From Leptolyngbya cf. ectocarpi LEGE 11479 (lineage in GTDB: Bacteria; Cyanobacteriota; Cyanobacteriia; Phormidesmidales; Phormidesmidaceae), in the NCBI RefSeq assembly GCF_015207065.1, contig NZ_JADEXP010000019.1:1-36882 (forward strand): 36,882 bases of DNA, in the 5' to 3' direction. Shown piece by piece: positions 10,301 through 19,529 of this stretch. The notes under the pieces are model-generated. The model saw only the letters and a list, made by a program, of their open reading frames with translations. It was not told where the DNA came from and ran no database searches. Position 1 is the stretch's first letter. Each line of letters starts with the position of its first letter. Both the position numbers and the translations under genes were made by a program.

Positions 10301-10518
10301 AAGTCCGACAGCGCACGCCCGATATTAATTCAGTACCCACGATTATGTTGACATCTCGTGCTGGAGCTAAGCATCGACTCCTAGCAAAGGAATTAGGGGC
10401 TACAGACTATTTGACGAAACCCTATCTAGCACCCCAACTGCTCGAAAAATTGGCTGCTGTAATGACTCCACCAACGGAGCCTCAACTGCTGGAGGCATCA
10501 AAAAATAAGCATGCATAG
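7387..10518 (+). CDS. cheA: Hybrid CheA histidine kinase with C-terminal receiver (PixL-type), cluster A
   Basis: Domains of the 1043-residue protein: HPt with phospho-His47 in AHTLKGAAASVG; a second HPt-shaped helical segment (about 147-235) lacking a phospho-His; a long charged linker with SEE repeats (about 310-395); dimerisation helices (about 400-540); HATPase (about 560-720) with N-box Asn590, G1 DDGQGL and G2 SGRGMG; a CheW-like domain (about 720-875); and a receiver (about 908-1030) with Asp915-Asp916, acceptor Asp959, Thr989, Lys1011. The N-box reads RNSVAHG, with Ala593 where CheA proteins, including the paralogue at 16467, have Asp. It phosphorylates the cluster's receivers under control of the GAF-MCP sensor and CheW. 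Its last 8 bases overlap the next cheW. Confidence 0.94.
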   Translation: MSESVPPVPPYFLQEASELLQQMDEELQTLRQEFSIRKVHTLMRIAHTLKGAAASVGLDTIKTTTHSLEDAFKALCVPDASLSIAVEELIFETYACLQLLLSAQFTNTPIDESDILDRMAGIVSQLQENLGDQFGDTGYLPTSAELGFDMTQSIFEMGVTERLNELENALKHPDADVLVSLLQSQADIFFGLAESLSLPGFGEIVQTTLMALSHSPHKVIDIAQAALADYRAGQASVLQGDRTAGGKPGPVLQKLSGQPSAPPKTQSSDNQRPPLKVVYQRQTTKPNRMSQLWQRLTRPIAGTPKILDFGASQTVSKEEESIPVSEASLTMPETVSEEAVSEEVLSEEALSETIPKTEVLGEATTEALTRLEQAVESNQKKSDIEPLDPEKPSPPSNTPTLRVSIEHLEQLNYAIGELLTQQNRQSLYHKQLTGNLENLSARILQQQKQLFELQQQTVKDSAVIPLSADLKQTSLHQFDPIELEQYSPLQPALGNIIQQLESVEAIDLFARQSHDILTKQQRLVGNLRDTMFDIRMQPVESILQRFHQVLSRLSGQHQKPVTLIIQGGKILIDKSIAEKLYDPLLHLIRNSVAHGIETSDIRQQRNKLGFGTITLNVTQKGRYLTIQIKDDGQGLQLDKISQKAIDSQLITSQEAAQLTPEKIHDLLFEAGFSTANQIDDLSGRGMGLSAVRAQVEALNGSITVTSKTEQWTCFTLRIPTKLTIAKLLLCQASNKQYAIMTDTVQQIVIPTAKQISKREHVKFLSWKFEGKDCLIPVIALSDALNYQATLPNHTLGKGNISSEMELETLLNPIILIQNNNQLVGLEVEHLQEEQELVIHPLGEMVPISTYVYGCSTLTDGRLSLVLDGTLLVQDILHNLSQSVLDIFNTTGQINSNDSTPSLPLAPPKKTILIVDDSITVRNTLATTLQKAGYTVIHAKEGVEALRQLQQVQIDAILCDLEMPGMNGFDFLKVRQRTPDINSVPTIMLTSRAGAKHRLLAKELGATDYLTKPYLAPQLLEKLAAVMTPPTEPQLLEASKNKHA

Positions 10519-10993
10519 TGACCCTTCCCCTGAGCTGAAAAAATATATTTCGTTTCAAGTGGCGAGTTATTGGTATGTCATACCCGTCACTGAGATCCTA
10601 AAGGTTGTTAACTGCCCTCCTCCCAGCCAGGGTGGAGTCGTGGGTCTGGGGGTAGTACAGCTGGGTCCCCATACAATTCAGCTGTTAGATCTGTATCAGC
10701 TCTTTGAGGGTGATGCTGCTTCTAGAGCAACTTTAGAGTCCACATATCTAATCGTATTACAACGCCAGGAAAGCACTCTTTGGGGGATTACCTTAGGCAC
10801 TCCTCCAGATCTCATTGAATTGCCCGCTTCAGATTTAAAGTCAGTCACACTTGCTAACCATATTATCCCTCAAAATCCTTGGATTAGTCATGTAGGTGTT
10901 GTCGTCGAACAGACTTGCAAGCGAACCTATTTACAACTCAACTTAGAAGCTTTATTACAGCAAAAGGTAGAACAGTCTGTGCACGGTCGCTAA
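10511..10993 (+). CDS. cheW: Second CheW-like protein, cluster A
   Basis: The 160-residue single CheW-domain protein begins inside the end of the cheA gene (8-base overlap) and is therefore likely translationally coupled to it. The domain is recognised by the KYISFQVASYWYVIPV first strand, the VVGLGVVQLGPHTIQLLDL core and the LWGITLGTPPDLIELP region. Its closest relative here is the protein at 19522-20004, not the cheW at 2920-3468, so each cluster has two distinct CheW types. It may compete with or extend the CheA-CheW ring. The CheW fold is fairly clear; a specific role is unknown. Confidence 0.85.
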   Translation: MHSDPSPELKKYISFQVASYWYVIPVTEILKVVNCPPPSQGGVVGLGVVQLGPHTIQLLDLYQLFEGDAASRATLESTYLIVLQRQESTLWGITLGTPPDLIELPASDLKSVTLANHIIPQNPWISHVGVVVEQTCKRTYLQLNLEALLQQKVEQSVHGR

Positions 10994-11024
10994 ATCTAGA
11001 ACCGTTGCTAATTGAGAAATTTTC

Positions 11025-11063
11025 AACAAATAGAGGTGCTGTACAACAGCACCTCTATTTGTT
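11025..11063 (+). terminator. Strong hairpin ending cluster A
   Basis: An 18-base perfect inverted repeat (11025-11042 / 11046-11063) with the three-base loop ACA lies 32 bases after the last cheW of cluster A. The arm is rich in AT at its base and GC near the loop. Only a modest T-rich tract is part of the 3' arm. It separates the two clusters and probably terminates transcription or protects the mRNA 3' end. Confidence 0.65.
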
Positions 11064-11226
11064 CATTGGACTTGTCGATCAGCTTAGAATAAATACCCTA
11101 ACCCTCCAACCGTAAATTAGCGGAATAATGCTTAGTTGTCTAGATCGGTAAAATCTCGGATGCCTTTATAGGAGGCTTCCTGGGCAGAATTATTACTGAG
11201 CCTAAGCTATTGGGTATTGAGAAAGT

Positions 11227-12486
11227 ATGTCGTACATGCCGGTCATTATCGACCTAGATAAAAAAATCAAGCATTGTAAAGAACGCCAGTTTACTGGGGT
11301 GATGTCAATCGAAGCTGATGCGACAGTTCCGTGGCTTCTCTATTTTCTAGCTGGACAGGTGGTTTGGGCAAATACGCGCACCCACGCCAAACGACGTTGG
11401 CAAAGACATATTCTAAAGCACTGCCCAACATTAACCAAACAATCCTCTGATTTGGATCTAACTTACAATGTGCTGGCTAAATTAGTTATGCGCAAGCAGT
11501 TTAGCAGGGAGCAGTTTTCTGCCCTAGTAGCCGGCTGTATTTCAGAAGTTCTTTTCGATATCCTTCAACAAGGAACTCTATACTTCCAGACATCTAGAAA
11601 GTTATTAACTTATAGAGCAAGTCCTAGGGATGCCGCTAAGTTTTCTTGCATTGGTCTACAGTACATTCCTATATGGGAACAAGTACAACAAGATTGGCAA
11701 GCTTGGGAACAGTCACAGTTGATTAGTATTTTGCCTAATCAAGCCCCTGTCATTGAGCAACCTGAAAACTTGCGGGAGCGCACATCGATAACGATGTTTC
11801 GAGCTTTAACGGGCTTAGTTGACGGCCAACAGACTCTCCGGGACTTAGCATTGAGGGTTAAGCAACCTCTGCTGTCGTTAACATTATCGCTTGTACCCCA
11901 CATCCGCACTGATTTTATTCGGATGGTTGAAATTGACGATCTGAATACCGATACGCTCCCTATTGGCAGTTCTTCTCTTACCTATCAAACGGCTGCCATT
12001 CAACCTCAGAAGGTGGTTACCCCAAGCGCTTCGCTAATGACCTCAACCCTCAAAACAGCTTCTAATGTTTCTACGATACTTTATATCGATGATAGCCCGA
12101 CCGATAGCCAGGTCATGGGCCAGATCGTTCAAACTGCCGGATATCGTTATATGAATATTGCGGATCCCCTACAGGCTTTGCCACAGCTATTAGAAATTAA
12201 ACCTAAACTCATCTTTCTAGACTTAGTGATGCCCGTTGCCAATGGGTATGAGCTATGTGCTCAGATTCGGCGGGTCTCGGCCCTGCGAGACATTCCAATA
12301 GTTATCGTTACTAACAATGATGGTATCGCCGATCGAGTACGTGCCAAAGTAGTAGGTGCATCTGGTTTTATGGGTAAACCGATTAAACAACAGCGAGTCT
12401 TAAAAGTGCTCAAGAAGTATATGCAAGACTCTGACAGCATAGCCAACACTATTCCACCAGGGTCTAATCTGTCACTCTCAGTGTGA
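11227..12486 (+). CDS. pixG: PATAN-REC response regulator (PixG/PatA-type) leading cluster B
   Basis: The 419-residue protein has an N-terminal PATAN (DUF4388-like) region, about 1-240, beginning with the typical FTGVMSIEA and LYFLAGQVVWA strands, then a linker, then a receiver (about 282-400) with Asp288-Asp289, acceptor Asp332, Thr362 and Lys384. This PATAN-REC architecture belongs to PatA of Anabaena and to the first regulators of the Synechocystis Pix/Tax and Pil clusters. There they affect pilus motors through protein interaction. Its gene precedes cheY, cheW, sensor, cheA exactly as pixG does. The receiver closely matches those at 2-793 and 1548-2480. Only a weak GAG-containing ribosome site is seen. 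Confidence 0.92.
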   Translation: MSYMPVIIDLDKKIKHCKERQFTGVMSIEADATVPWLLYFLAGQVVWANTRTHAKRRWQRHILKHCPTLTKQSSDLDLTYNVLAKLVMRKQFSREQFSALVAGCISEVLFDILQQGTLYFQTSRKLLTYRASPRDAAKFSCIGLQYIPIWEQVQQDWQAWEQSQLISILPNQAPVIEQPENLRERTSITMFRALTGLVDGQQTLRDLALRVKQPLLSLTLSLVPHIRTDFIRMVEIDDLNTDTLPIGSSSLTYQTAAIQPQKVVTPSASLMTSTLKTASNVSTILYIDDSPTDSQVMGQIVQTAGYRYMNIADPLQALPQLLEIKPKLIFLDLVMPVANGYELCAQIRRVSALRDIPIVIVTNNDGIADRVRAKVVGASGFMGKPIKQQRVLKVLKKYMQDSDSIANTIPPGSNLSLSV

Positions 12487-12555
12487 TATAACCAGGGCAA
12501 ATGTTTGCTTTGAAGTATTTGTTACCTCCATCTACCTAATAGCTTAAGAGGGTCT

Positions 12556-12918
12556 ATGTTAACTGCTTTGATTGTAGAAGATAGTCTAACGGACAGAGAG
12601 CGACTCACCCATTATCTTCAGCAATCAGGAATAACTGTTATCGGGGTGCAGAGCAGTGAAGAGGCTCTGCTTAAAGTTCAGGCTAAACTACCCGATATGG
12701 TTTTCTTGGATGTTGTTCTACCAGGCCAAAGTGGGTTTGAATTTTGTCGAGATTTAAAGACAAACAAACAGACTCAGAATATTCCTGTTGTTATCTGTTC
12801 AACTAAAAGTACAGAAGCTGATAAGCTTTGGGGCTCCATGTTAGGTGCTGATGCTTACTTGAGTAAACCGGTTGATCAGCACCAGCTGATGGCCACGCTT
12901 CAACAAGTAATGAGTTAG
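12556..12918 (+). CDS. pixH: CheY-like response regulator (PixH-type), cluster B
   Basis: The 120-residue single receiver has Glu8-Asp9, acceptor Asp52, the Ser82-Thr83 switch position and Lys104, so it should be phosphorylated normally. A GAGGG ribosome site precedes ATG 12556. It is a close paralogue of the protein at 2552-2914, differing mainly on surface positions, which could give each a preference for its own CheA. It corresponds by order to pixH. Confidence 0.93.
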   Translation: MLTALIVEDSLTDRERLTHYLQQSGITVIGVQSSEEALLKVQAKLPDMVFLDVVLPGQSGFEFCRDLKTNKQTQNIPVVICSTKSTEADKLWGSMLGADAYLSKPVDQHQLMATLQQVMS

Positions 12919-12929
12919 GGGAATTGGGC

Positions 12930-13502
12930 ATGGTATCCACAAGCAGCGCACAACGGCCTCACTTGAAGGAAACGTCATTCCAAATTGATCCCCTAGGGTT
13001 AGCCCCCATTCCTGATGATACCCGCCAACGTTTTCTGAGGTTTAAGCTTTTAGGAGAAAATAGAACGTTATTGGCACTCAAAAATATTGCAGAAATACAT
13101 CAGTTAAGTATCTCAGATATTTTACCAGTCCCAGAAATATCGAGCTCTATGTTGGGTATCTGCAACTGGCGTGGTGAGATTCTTTGGCTAGCAGATCTAA
13201 ATGCATTGGTTGGGAATAGTTCTCTATGGCACCAGGCTCCATTTTTAGAACAGCCGATAGCTATTGTGGTGCAGTCAGCCCAAAAAAAGCTGGGATTAGT
13301 TGTAGAGCGGGTGGACGACATAGAGCGAATTGAACCTCAATCAATTCAGCAGAATACCGATCTCTGTCCTCCTCTATGGGCTCCCTATGTGGCTGGTTAT
13401 ATTGCAGAAAATCCAGGGATTGTTCTGGATGTTGCGGCCATTGTTGCCAGCTGCTTCCAGGAGCACCATAATCTGCCTCTCTTTTCTACAACACCAGTCT
13501 GA
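12930..13502 (+). CDS. pixI: CheW-like adaptor (PixI-type), cluster B
   Basis: The 190-residue product starts at ATG 12930, chosen because AGGGG lies about nine bases upstream; an in-frame TTG at 12924 is less likely. It has one CheW domain (about 30-180) with RFLRFKL, LGICNWRGEILWLADL and LGLVVERVDD, matching the cluster A protein at 2920. It contains the same FQ-DPLGLAPIPDDTRQ entry segment. It follows cheY by eleven bases and precedes the sensor by 46. It probably couples the three-GAF sensor to the CheA at 16467-19529. Confidence 0.9.
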   Translation: MVSTSSAQRPHLKETSFQIDPLGLAPIPDDTRQRFLRFKLLGENRTLLALKNIAEIHQLSISDILPVPEISSSMLGICNWRGEILWLADLNALVGNSSLWHQAPFLEQPIAIVVQSAQKKLGLVVERVDDIERIEPQSIQQNTDLCPPLWAPYVAGYIAENPGIVLDVAAIVASCFQEHHNLPLFSTTPV

Positions 13503-13548
13503 GCTTGTCTACAGCCGTTTTCATTATTTTTAAATTACTGTTGCTTCC

Positions 13549-16398
13549 ATGTCAAATACTGCGAATACCCACCCAGATAAGCACTCCGAAGAGCTTGAAT
13601 CTCTACTAGATTTAGATCTCTCAAGCGAGACGGTTGATCCTGATTCGACTGAGCATACGCTCTCTGATGAGGATTTGACTTTATATAATCAGATCCCTGA
13701 GGAGGCAATCTCAGAGAGCTTGACTGAGACAGTTACGGCTCTTCCCTTAACTGTGGAGTCGTCGATGCCCTTTAGTACTCAGGGCAAACGGCCATTTGCG
13801 ATCGCAAATTCCATGGCCCAAGCCACCAATCTAGAAAACCTCTATCAAATCACCGTCACCGAACTTCGCAAACAGTTTGCAGCAGACCGGGCCTTAATCT
13901 ATCAATTTCAATCTACAACCCATGGCACCGTCATCGCCGAATCTCTCACCGCTGGCTATCGTCCAGTTTTAGGAGACGCCATAGCGGCCCTAGCCTTTGG
14001 CGCAGCCAACACCGAAAGCTATAGACAGCAAGCCATCATCAACGTGACAGATACAGCTGCAGCCGCCACAACCCCCTATCAGATGCAGCTGTATCAGCAC
14101 CTGCAGGTCCAGGCCAATTTGAGCCTACCCATTTTTCTAGAAGACCGATTGTGGGGACTACTCGTCATTCAAACCTGTACTGCACCACACCAGTGGAGCG
14201 ATCGTGAAATCGCTTTAATTTATCAGGTCGGAACCGAACTCACCCTCAAACTCCAAGCCCATGCACTACAGCAACAAGGCCAGCAAGAAGTAATCCGTGA
14301 GCGTTTACTGACAGGTCTTGTTAACACCATTCGTAACTCAGCTGATATCCAACAGGTATTTGAGGTCACTACCCGCACTATCCGCCATTATTTAAAAACC
14401 GATCGGGTGGCCGTGTTTCAGTTTCATCCAGGGACCAACCACGGTAGCGGTAAAATCATCGCCGAAAACGTCAACGCTGACGTTATCTCAGCAAAAGATG
14501 TCCCTATCCAAGACCATTGCTTTGGTGGAGCGATGGCCGAAGCCTATCGCCAGGGGCGTTTCTGGGCAGCCGCAGATATCTATGAGCAAGGATTACTACC
14601 CTGTCATATCGATATCTTGTCCCAGTTTCAAGTACGGGCAAACTTAGTCGTTCCATTACTACAAAAAGACCAGCTCTGGGGCTTGTTCTGTATTCATAAC
14701 TGTGTCGGCCCCCGTCAGTGGACACACACTGAAATCGCCTTTGTCCAGAGAGTCGCCGCCCAGCTCAATGTAGCCCTACAGCAGGCTGACTATATAGACC
14801 AAGTCAACGAAAAAAATCAGCAGCTAGAACAGATTGCCACTCAAGAACAACTCATCACAAAAATTACCGAGCGTCTACGTCAGACCACAGATCTATCTAA
14901 AACCCTACAAATCACCGTGCGCGATATTCGCCACCTGCTCAAAGCTGACCGAGTCGGTCTGTTCCAATTTGATATGGCTACCAACTATGGCATGGGAGAA
15001 TTCGTCGTCGAAGATGTAGCTGCTGGCGTATTTTCTGCAAAAGCGGCCAAAGTCCAAGACCACTGTTTTGCTGAGGATCAGGCTGAAAATTACCGTAAAG
15101 GCCGCTTCTGGGTTGTGAACGACGTGACCACATTAGATCTACCTGACTGTTTAGTGGAGCTGCTTTCCCAATTACAGGTGCGAGCAAGCTTGGTAGTTCC
15201 TCTCCTCAAAGGCGATCTGCTCTGGGGATTGTTCTGTATCCATGAATGTACCGGTCCTCGACAGTGGCAGGACTCAGAAGTGGAGTTTGTGCATCGCATC
15301 GGTGCTCAGCTTAACCTGGCCCTCAAACAGGCCGATTATCTCGACCAGCTACAGGAAAAGAACGCCGCTCTGACCACCACCGCCACCCGTGAGAAAGCCT
15401 CTAAAGAACAACTCCAGCAACAGGTAATGCAGCTACTGACCAACGTACGTCCAGCCTTAGAAGGTGATTTGACCGTACGGGCTCCCGTCACAGACACCGA
15501 AGTCGGTACCGTTGCTAGTGCCTATAACAATACGCTCCAAAGCCTTCAAAAAATTGTCCTAGAGGTTCAGCAAGCCGCGACCCAAGTGGGAGAAACCTCT
15601 CAGCTCAGTCAAGCTTCGGTTAGCTCCCTTAATATGGAAGCTCAACAGCAAGCAAACTCCCTCGAAAAGGCTCTAATACAAGTTCAGGAAATGATGAACT
15701 TTACCGAAACCGTTGTCAACGATGCTCAGCGGGTAGAGGTTGCTGTGCAACAAGCCAACCAGACGGTACAAAGCGGTGATACAGCCATGAACCGTACGGT
15801 GGATGGCATCATGGCTATTCGTTCCACAGTCGCCGATACCAATCAACGCATCAAGCAGCTTAGCGAGTCATCACAGAAGGTCTCTAAAATCCTGAGTCTA
15901 ATCGGTCATTTCACCACTCAAACCCAATTGCTGGCTCTCAATGCCTCCATCGAAGCAACCCGCGCTGGTAAGTATGGACGAGGATTTGCCGTGGTTGCCG
16001 ACGAAGTTCGTTCCCTGGCCCGCCAGTCGGCAGACGCGACCACCGAGATTGAACAATTGGTCCAAGAGATTCAAGTCAACACAGCAGAAGTTTCCACCGC
16101 TATGGACAACGGTATTCAGCAAGTAGCAACCGGAACCAGTCTAGTCAGAGATGCCCGCCAAAACCTAACAGCGATCGTGGAAGCAACCGCTCAGATCAGT
16201 GGCTTGATTCAAGGCATCACTCAAACCACCCACAAGCAAGCAGCCGAATTTAAAGATGTGGCTGTGAGCGTGACTGAGGCCACCGAAATTGCGAACCAAA
16301 CCTCTCAAAAATCAGAACGGTTGACCCAATCAATTCACCAACTATTGTCAACAGCTGAAACACTTCAGGCCAGTACAGGCAAGTTTAAGGTTGGCTAG
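13549..16398 (+). CDS. pixJ: Three-GAF methyl-accepting photoreceptor (PixJ-type), cluster B
   Basis: The 949-residue protein has an acidic N-terminal tail, three GAFs (about 88-235, 252-412, 435-597), a HAMP (about 618-675) and an MCP rod (about 690-945) with the standard tip [20 protein letters not shown]. It has no transmembrane helix. GAF1 has no chromophore Cys and closely matches GAF1 of the five-GAF paralogue. GAF2 has the full dual-Cys DXCF set: Asp322-His323-Cys324-Phe325 plus Cys352-His353, as in blue/green PixJ-type CBCRs. GAF3 has the D-x-C-F motif (Cys506) and Cys534, but Leu535 replaces His, as in GAF5 of the paralogue. It likely reads blue/green light and drives the adjacent CheA. 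Synechocystis PixJ is membrane-bound, so the soluble form differs. Confidence 0.93.
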   Translation: MSNTANTHPDKHSEELESLLDLDLSSETVDPDSTEHTLSDEDLTLYNQIPEEAISESLTETVTALPLTVESSMPFSTQGKRPFAIANSMAQATNLENLYQITVTELRKQFAADRALIYQFQSTTHGTVIAESLTAGYRPVLGDAIAALAFGAANTESYRQQAIINVTDTAAAATTPYQMQLYQHLQVQANLSLPIFLEDRLWGLLVIQTCTAPHQWSDREIALIYQVGTELTLKLQAHALQQQGQQEVIRERLLTGLVNTIRNSADIQQVFEVTTRTIRHYLKTDRVAVFQFHPGTNHGSGKIIAENVNADVISAKDVPIQDHCFGGAMAEAYRQGRFWAAADIYEQGLLPCHIDILSQFQVRANLVVPLLQKDQLWGLFCIHNCVGPRQWTHTEIAFVQRVAAQLNVALQQADYIDQVNEKNQQLEQIATQEQLITKITERLRQTTDLSKTLQITVRDIRHLLKADRVGLFQFDMATNYGMGEFVVEDVAAGVFSAKAAKVQDHCFAEDQAENYRKGRFWVVNDVTTLDLPDCLVELLSQLQVRASLVVPLLKGDLLWGLFCIHECTGPRQWQDSEVEFVHRIGAQLNLALKQADYLDQLQEKNAALTTTATREKASKEQLQQQVMQLLTNVRPALEGDLTVRAPVTDTEVGTVASAYNNTLQSLQKIVLEVQQAATQVGETSQLSQASVSSLNMEAQQQANSLEKALIQVQEMMNFTETVVNDAQRVEVAVQQANQTVQSGDTAMNRTVDGIMAIRSTVADTNQRIKQLSESSQKVSKILSLIGHFTTQTQLLALNASIEATRAGKYGRGFAVVADEVRSLARQSADATTEIEQLVQEIQVNTAEVSTAMDNGIQQVATGTSLVRDARQNLTAIVEATAQISGLIQGITQTTHKQAAEFKDVAVSVTEATEIANQTSQKSERLTQSIHQLLSTAETLQASTGKFKVG

Positions 16399-16466
16399 TT
16401 TTGAGTAGAGCCACTAAAACATTATGAGCTTTCTTTGTGCCAGCAAACACACGGGTCTAACTCACC

Positions 16467-19400
16467 ATGACTTCTGCTTCAGCAAGCACCCAGCAGATCC
16501 CAGCCTATTTTTTGCAAGAGGCGTCTGAGCTGCTTCAGCAAATCGATAGCGAACTGCAAACCCTCCGTCAGGACTTTAGTGTCCAGAAAATGCACGGCCT
16601 GATGCGGGCAGCCCACACCCTCAAGGGAGCCGCTGCCAGCGTCGGTTTGGATGCCATCAAAACCACAACCCATTCCCTAGAAGATGCCTTCAAAGCCCTA
16701 TGCCGACCCGATGCCACCCTCACTCCTGTTGTAGAAGGACTGATTTTTGAAGCCTACGATTGCTTACAGCTAATGCTCTCAGCTCAGCTGACCCATGCTC
16801 AAATTGATGAGTCAGGTATTCTTGATCGAATGGCCAGCGTTGTTACTAAGCTGCAGGATAATCTAGGGGATCAGTTTGGCCAAGACGGGTACTTACCCAC
16901 ATCGAGCGATTTAGGGTTTGATATGACCCAATCCATTTTCGAAATGGGAGTCGCTCAGCGACTAGATGCCCTAGAAGAGTCACTTAAAACCCCTAAATCA
17001 GAAACCTTAAACGCCCTATTGCAATCTCAGGCAGAGGTTTTTTTCGGGTTGGCAGAATCATTGAACCTACCGGGTTTTGGAGAAATTGCCCAGGCCACCC
17101 TAGCAGCCTTAAAGAATCAACCGGATCAGGTCATCCAAATTGCTACCGCTGCGCTTAAAGACTATCGCTCTGCCCAAACCGACATACTACAAGGAGACCG
17201 TACCCAGGGTGGTGCTCCTAGTGCCGCCCTGAAACGGCTCGCCGCCCATACTTCAAAAAAAACAAATCAGCATCGCCAATCTAAGTCCTCTAACAGCCGG
17301 AGCACAGCATCTAAACCTAGCTGGTTGAGCAGATTATGGTCACGGTTAAATCAGCCCATTGGCCATGCTAAATCAAGTAAATATCCTCTCCCACAGCCAT
17401 CCCCACAGCCATTGCAGGCTTATCCAAAAGAATCGTTAGCAGCTTCAGACAGCATTAACAAAACAGAAGCGACCCAGACTCTAGAAAATTTGTGGGAAAA
17501 CATCTCACCATTGCCAGCAGAGGAGTCTAATCACGTTCCGTCTGTGCAGTCTGAGCCAGTCCCCCCGGTTCCTCCAGCCCGTGTTGCATCTAAACAGGCG
17601 TCAGAAAAGCCAACGACTCCAGCCAAGGACGATGTCACCCTACGGATATCCATTAATCACCTCGAACAGTTTAACCACACAATCGGAGAACTCTTGACCC
17701 AGCAAAGCCGTCAGGCACTTTACAATGAGCATCTGACCACCACCATGAAGCTGCTGTTGCTCCGATTAAGCGAACAACAGCAGCAGTTGCACAAGCTACA
17801 GCGCCATGCCCAAACGTCAGTAGCCGATCACGCATCATCAAAACGGGCTGAGCAGTCGTTCGATGTCCTAGAGTTGGATCGCTACAGTGAACAGCAGCTT
17901 CTGGTGCAAGCATCGCTCGATACGATGGTTCAGCAAATGGAAAGTACTGAAGCCATGGAATTATTTGTGCGGCAGAGCAATCAAACCTTGGCAAAACAAC
18001 AGCGCCTGGTAAATGATCTCCGTGAAACCATGTTAGAGGCTAGGATGCAGCCCCTAGGAGATTTGCTGCAGCGCTTTCACCAGGTACTGACTCGTTTATC
18101 CATGCAATACAGTAAGCCGGTCACCCTTCAGATCCATGGGGACGAGGTGCTGGTGGACAAAGCCATTGTTGATCAGCTGTATGACCCGTTACTCCATTTG
18201 GTACGGAACGCCTTTGACCACGGTATTGAGACGCCAGAGGTTCGTCAGCAGCAGAGCAAACCTAAAAAGGGACAAATTACTATCTCTGCTAGTCAAACAG
18301 GTCGACATTTAACCATCAAAATTCAAGATGATGGCCAGGGTCTTAATCTTGCGGCCATTCGGCAAAAGGCAATCGACAACCAGCTGGTTACAGCCACAGA
18401 AGCGCAGCAGCTCACGCCCGCTCAAATCAGTAATTTAATTTTTGAGTCTGAGCTATCTACAGCCGCTCAAGTCAGTGATCTGTCAGGACGAGGCGTCGGC
18501 CTAGATGTTGTTCGTAGTCAAATGCAAACTCTGGGGGGCCAGCTTGCCGTTACCCATCAGCCAGGGCAAGGCACCTGTTTTATTCTCAAGATTCCGGCCA
18601 ATTTAACGATCTCGCAACTACTACTGTGCCGTGCTGGAGAACGGCTATATGCCTTGATGACAGATACAATTGAACAAATTCTCATGCCAAAAGCTGGGCA
18701 GTTAAAAATTCAGAATAATAGAAAAGTATTGAGCCTACATGCGGAAGGGAAAGCTCAGCTGAGTCTTGTTGTTTCTCTATCAGAAGCGTTGGCCTATAAT
18801 GAGCTACTGCCCAATTTACATAGCTCAGAAAATAGAGCAGAAAAAAATAACACCTCAGCTATCAGGCCAATTATTTTAATCCGGTATAAAAATCGCTTAG
18901 TGGGTCTAGAAATAGACCAGCTGGTTGGAGAGCAAGAACTCGTCATTCGCTCCCTAGGAGACCTAGCTACTACATCAGACTATATCTACGGCTGTTGCAG
19001 TCTCCCCGATGGTCACCTCAGCTTAGTGATGGATGGAGCAGCTCTGGTACAAAAAAAACTCAGAGAGTTTTCTCAGCAGTCGAGGCTGACTCCTATCAAA
19101 GGACAACAGGCACCTAGAGAATCAGCCTCACGATCTGCCTCCAAGCAATCTATTTTGATTGTTGATGACTCCATTACAGTGCGTAATACCTTGACCAAAG
19201 CACTAGAAAACGCTGGCTATTGGGTCCTGCAGGCGAAAGAGGGGAATGAAGCCTTACAAAAACTACAGCAAACTGATGTAGCGGCCATTCTATGTGATCT
19301 TGAAATGCCTGGGATGAACGGCTTTGAGTTTCTAAAGGCCCGGCAGAATACACCTAAAATTGCCTCAGTACCCACTATTATGTTGACATCACGCACTGGA

Positions 19401-19529
19401 GTAAAACATCGACAGCTTGCCCAAGAACTGGGGGCAACCGACTATCTGACCAAGCCATATCTGACACCTCAACTATTAACGACATTAACTAACGCTTGTA
19501 AGCAACATTCCCAGGGGCTTCGTGGATAA
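16467..19529 (+). CDS. pixL: Hybrid CheA histidine kinase with C-terminal receiver (PixL-type), cluster B
   Basis: The 1020-residue protein has the same layout as the kinase at 7387-10518: HPt with His50; a second HPt-like helical region without His (about 150-238); a Pro/Ser-rich linker; dimerisation helices; HATPase with a complete N-box (HLVRNAFDHGIE, Asn581/Asp584), G1 DDGQGL (621-626) and G2 SGRGVG; CheW-like domain; and receiver with Asp900-Asp901, acceptor Asp944, Lys996. All kinase motifs are intact, unlike the cluster A enzyme's Ala593. The linker lacks the SEE repeats. The gene ends in an 8-base overlap with the next cheW. It is the probable kinase for the three-GAF sensor. Confidence 0.94.
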   Translation: MTSASASTQQIPAYFLQEASELLQQIDSELQTLRQDFSVQKMHGLMRAAHTLKGAAASVGLDAIKTTTHSLEDAFKALCRPDATLTPVVEGLIFEAYDCLQLMLSAQLTHAQIDESGILDRMASVVTKLQDNLGDQFGQDGYLPTSSDLGFDMTQSIFEMGVAQRLDALEESLKTPKSETLNALLQSQAEVFFGLAESLNLPGFGEIAQATLAALKNQPDQVIQIATAALKDYRSAQTDILQGDRTQGGAPSAALKRLAAHTSKKTNQHRQSKSSNSRSTASKPSWLSRLWSRLNQPIGHAKSSKYPLPQPSPQPLQAYPKESLAASDSINKTEATQTLENLWENISPLPAEESNHVPSVQSEPVPPVPPARVASKQASEKPTTPAKDDVTLRISINHLEQFNHTIGELLTQQSRQALYNEHLTTTMKLLLLRLSEQQQQLHKLQRHAQTSVADHASSKRAEQSFDVLELDRYSEQQLLVQASLDTMVQQMESTEAMELFVRQSNQTLAKQQRLVNDLRETMLEARMQPLGDLLQRFHQVLTRLSMQYSKPVTLQIHGDEVLVDKAIVDQLYDPLLHLVRNAFDHGIETPEVRQQQSKPKKGQITISASQTGRHLTIKIQDDGQGLNLAAIRQKAIDNQLVTATEAQQLTPAQISNLIFESELSTAAQVSDLSGRGVGLDVVRSQMQTLGGQLAVTHQPGQGTCFILKIPANLTISQLLLCRAGERLYALMTDTIEQILMPKAGQLKIQNNRKVLSLHAEGKAQLSLVVSLSEALAYNELLPNLHSSENRAEKNNTSAIRPIILIRYKNRLVGLEIDQLVGEQELVIRSLGDLATTSDYIYGCCSLPDGHLSLVMDGAALVQKKLREFSQQSRLTPIKGQQAPRESASRSASKQSILIVDDSITVRNTLTKALENAGYWVLQAKEGNEALQKLQQTDVAAILCDLEMPGMNGFEFLKARQNTPKIASVPTIMLTSRTGVKHRQLAQELGATDYLTKPYLTPQLLTTLTNACKQHSQGLRG

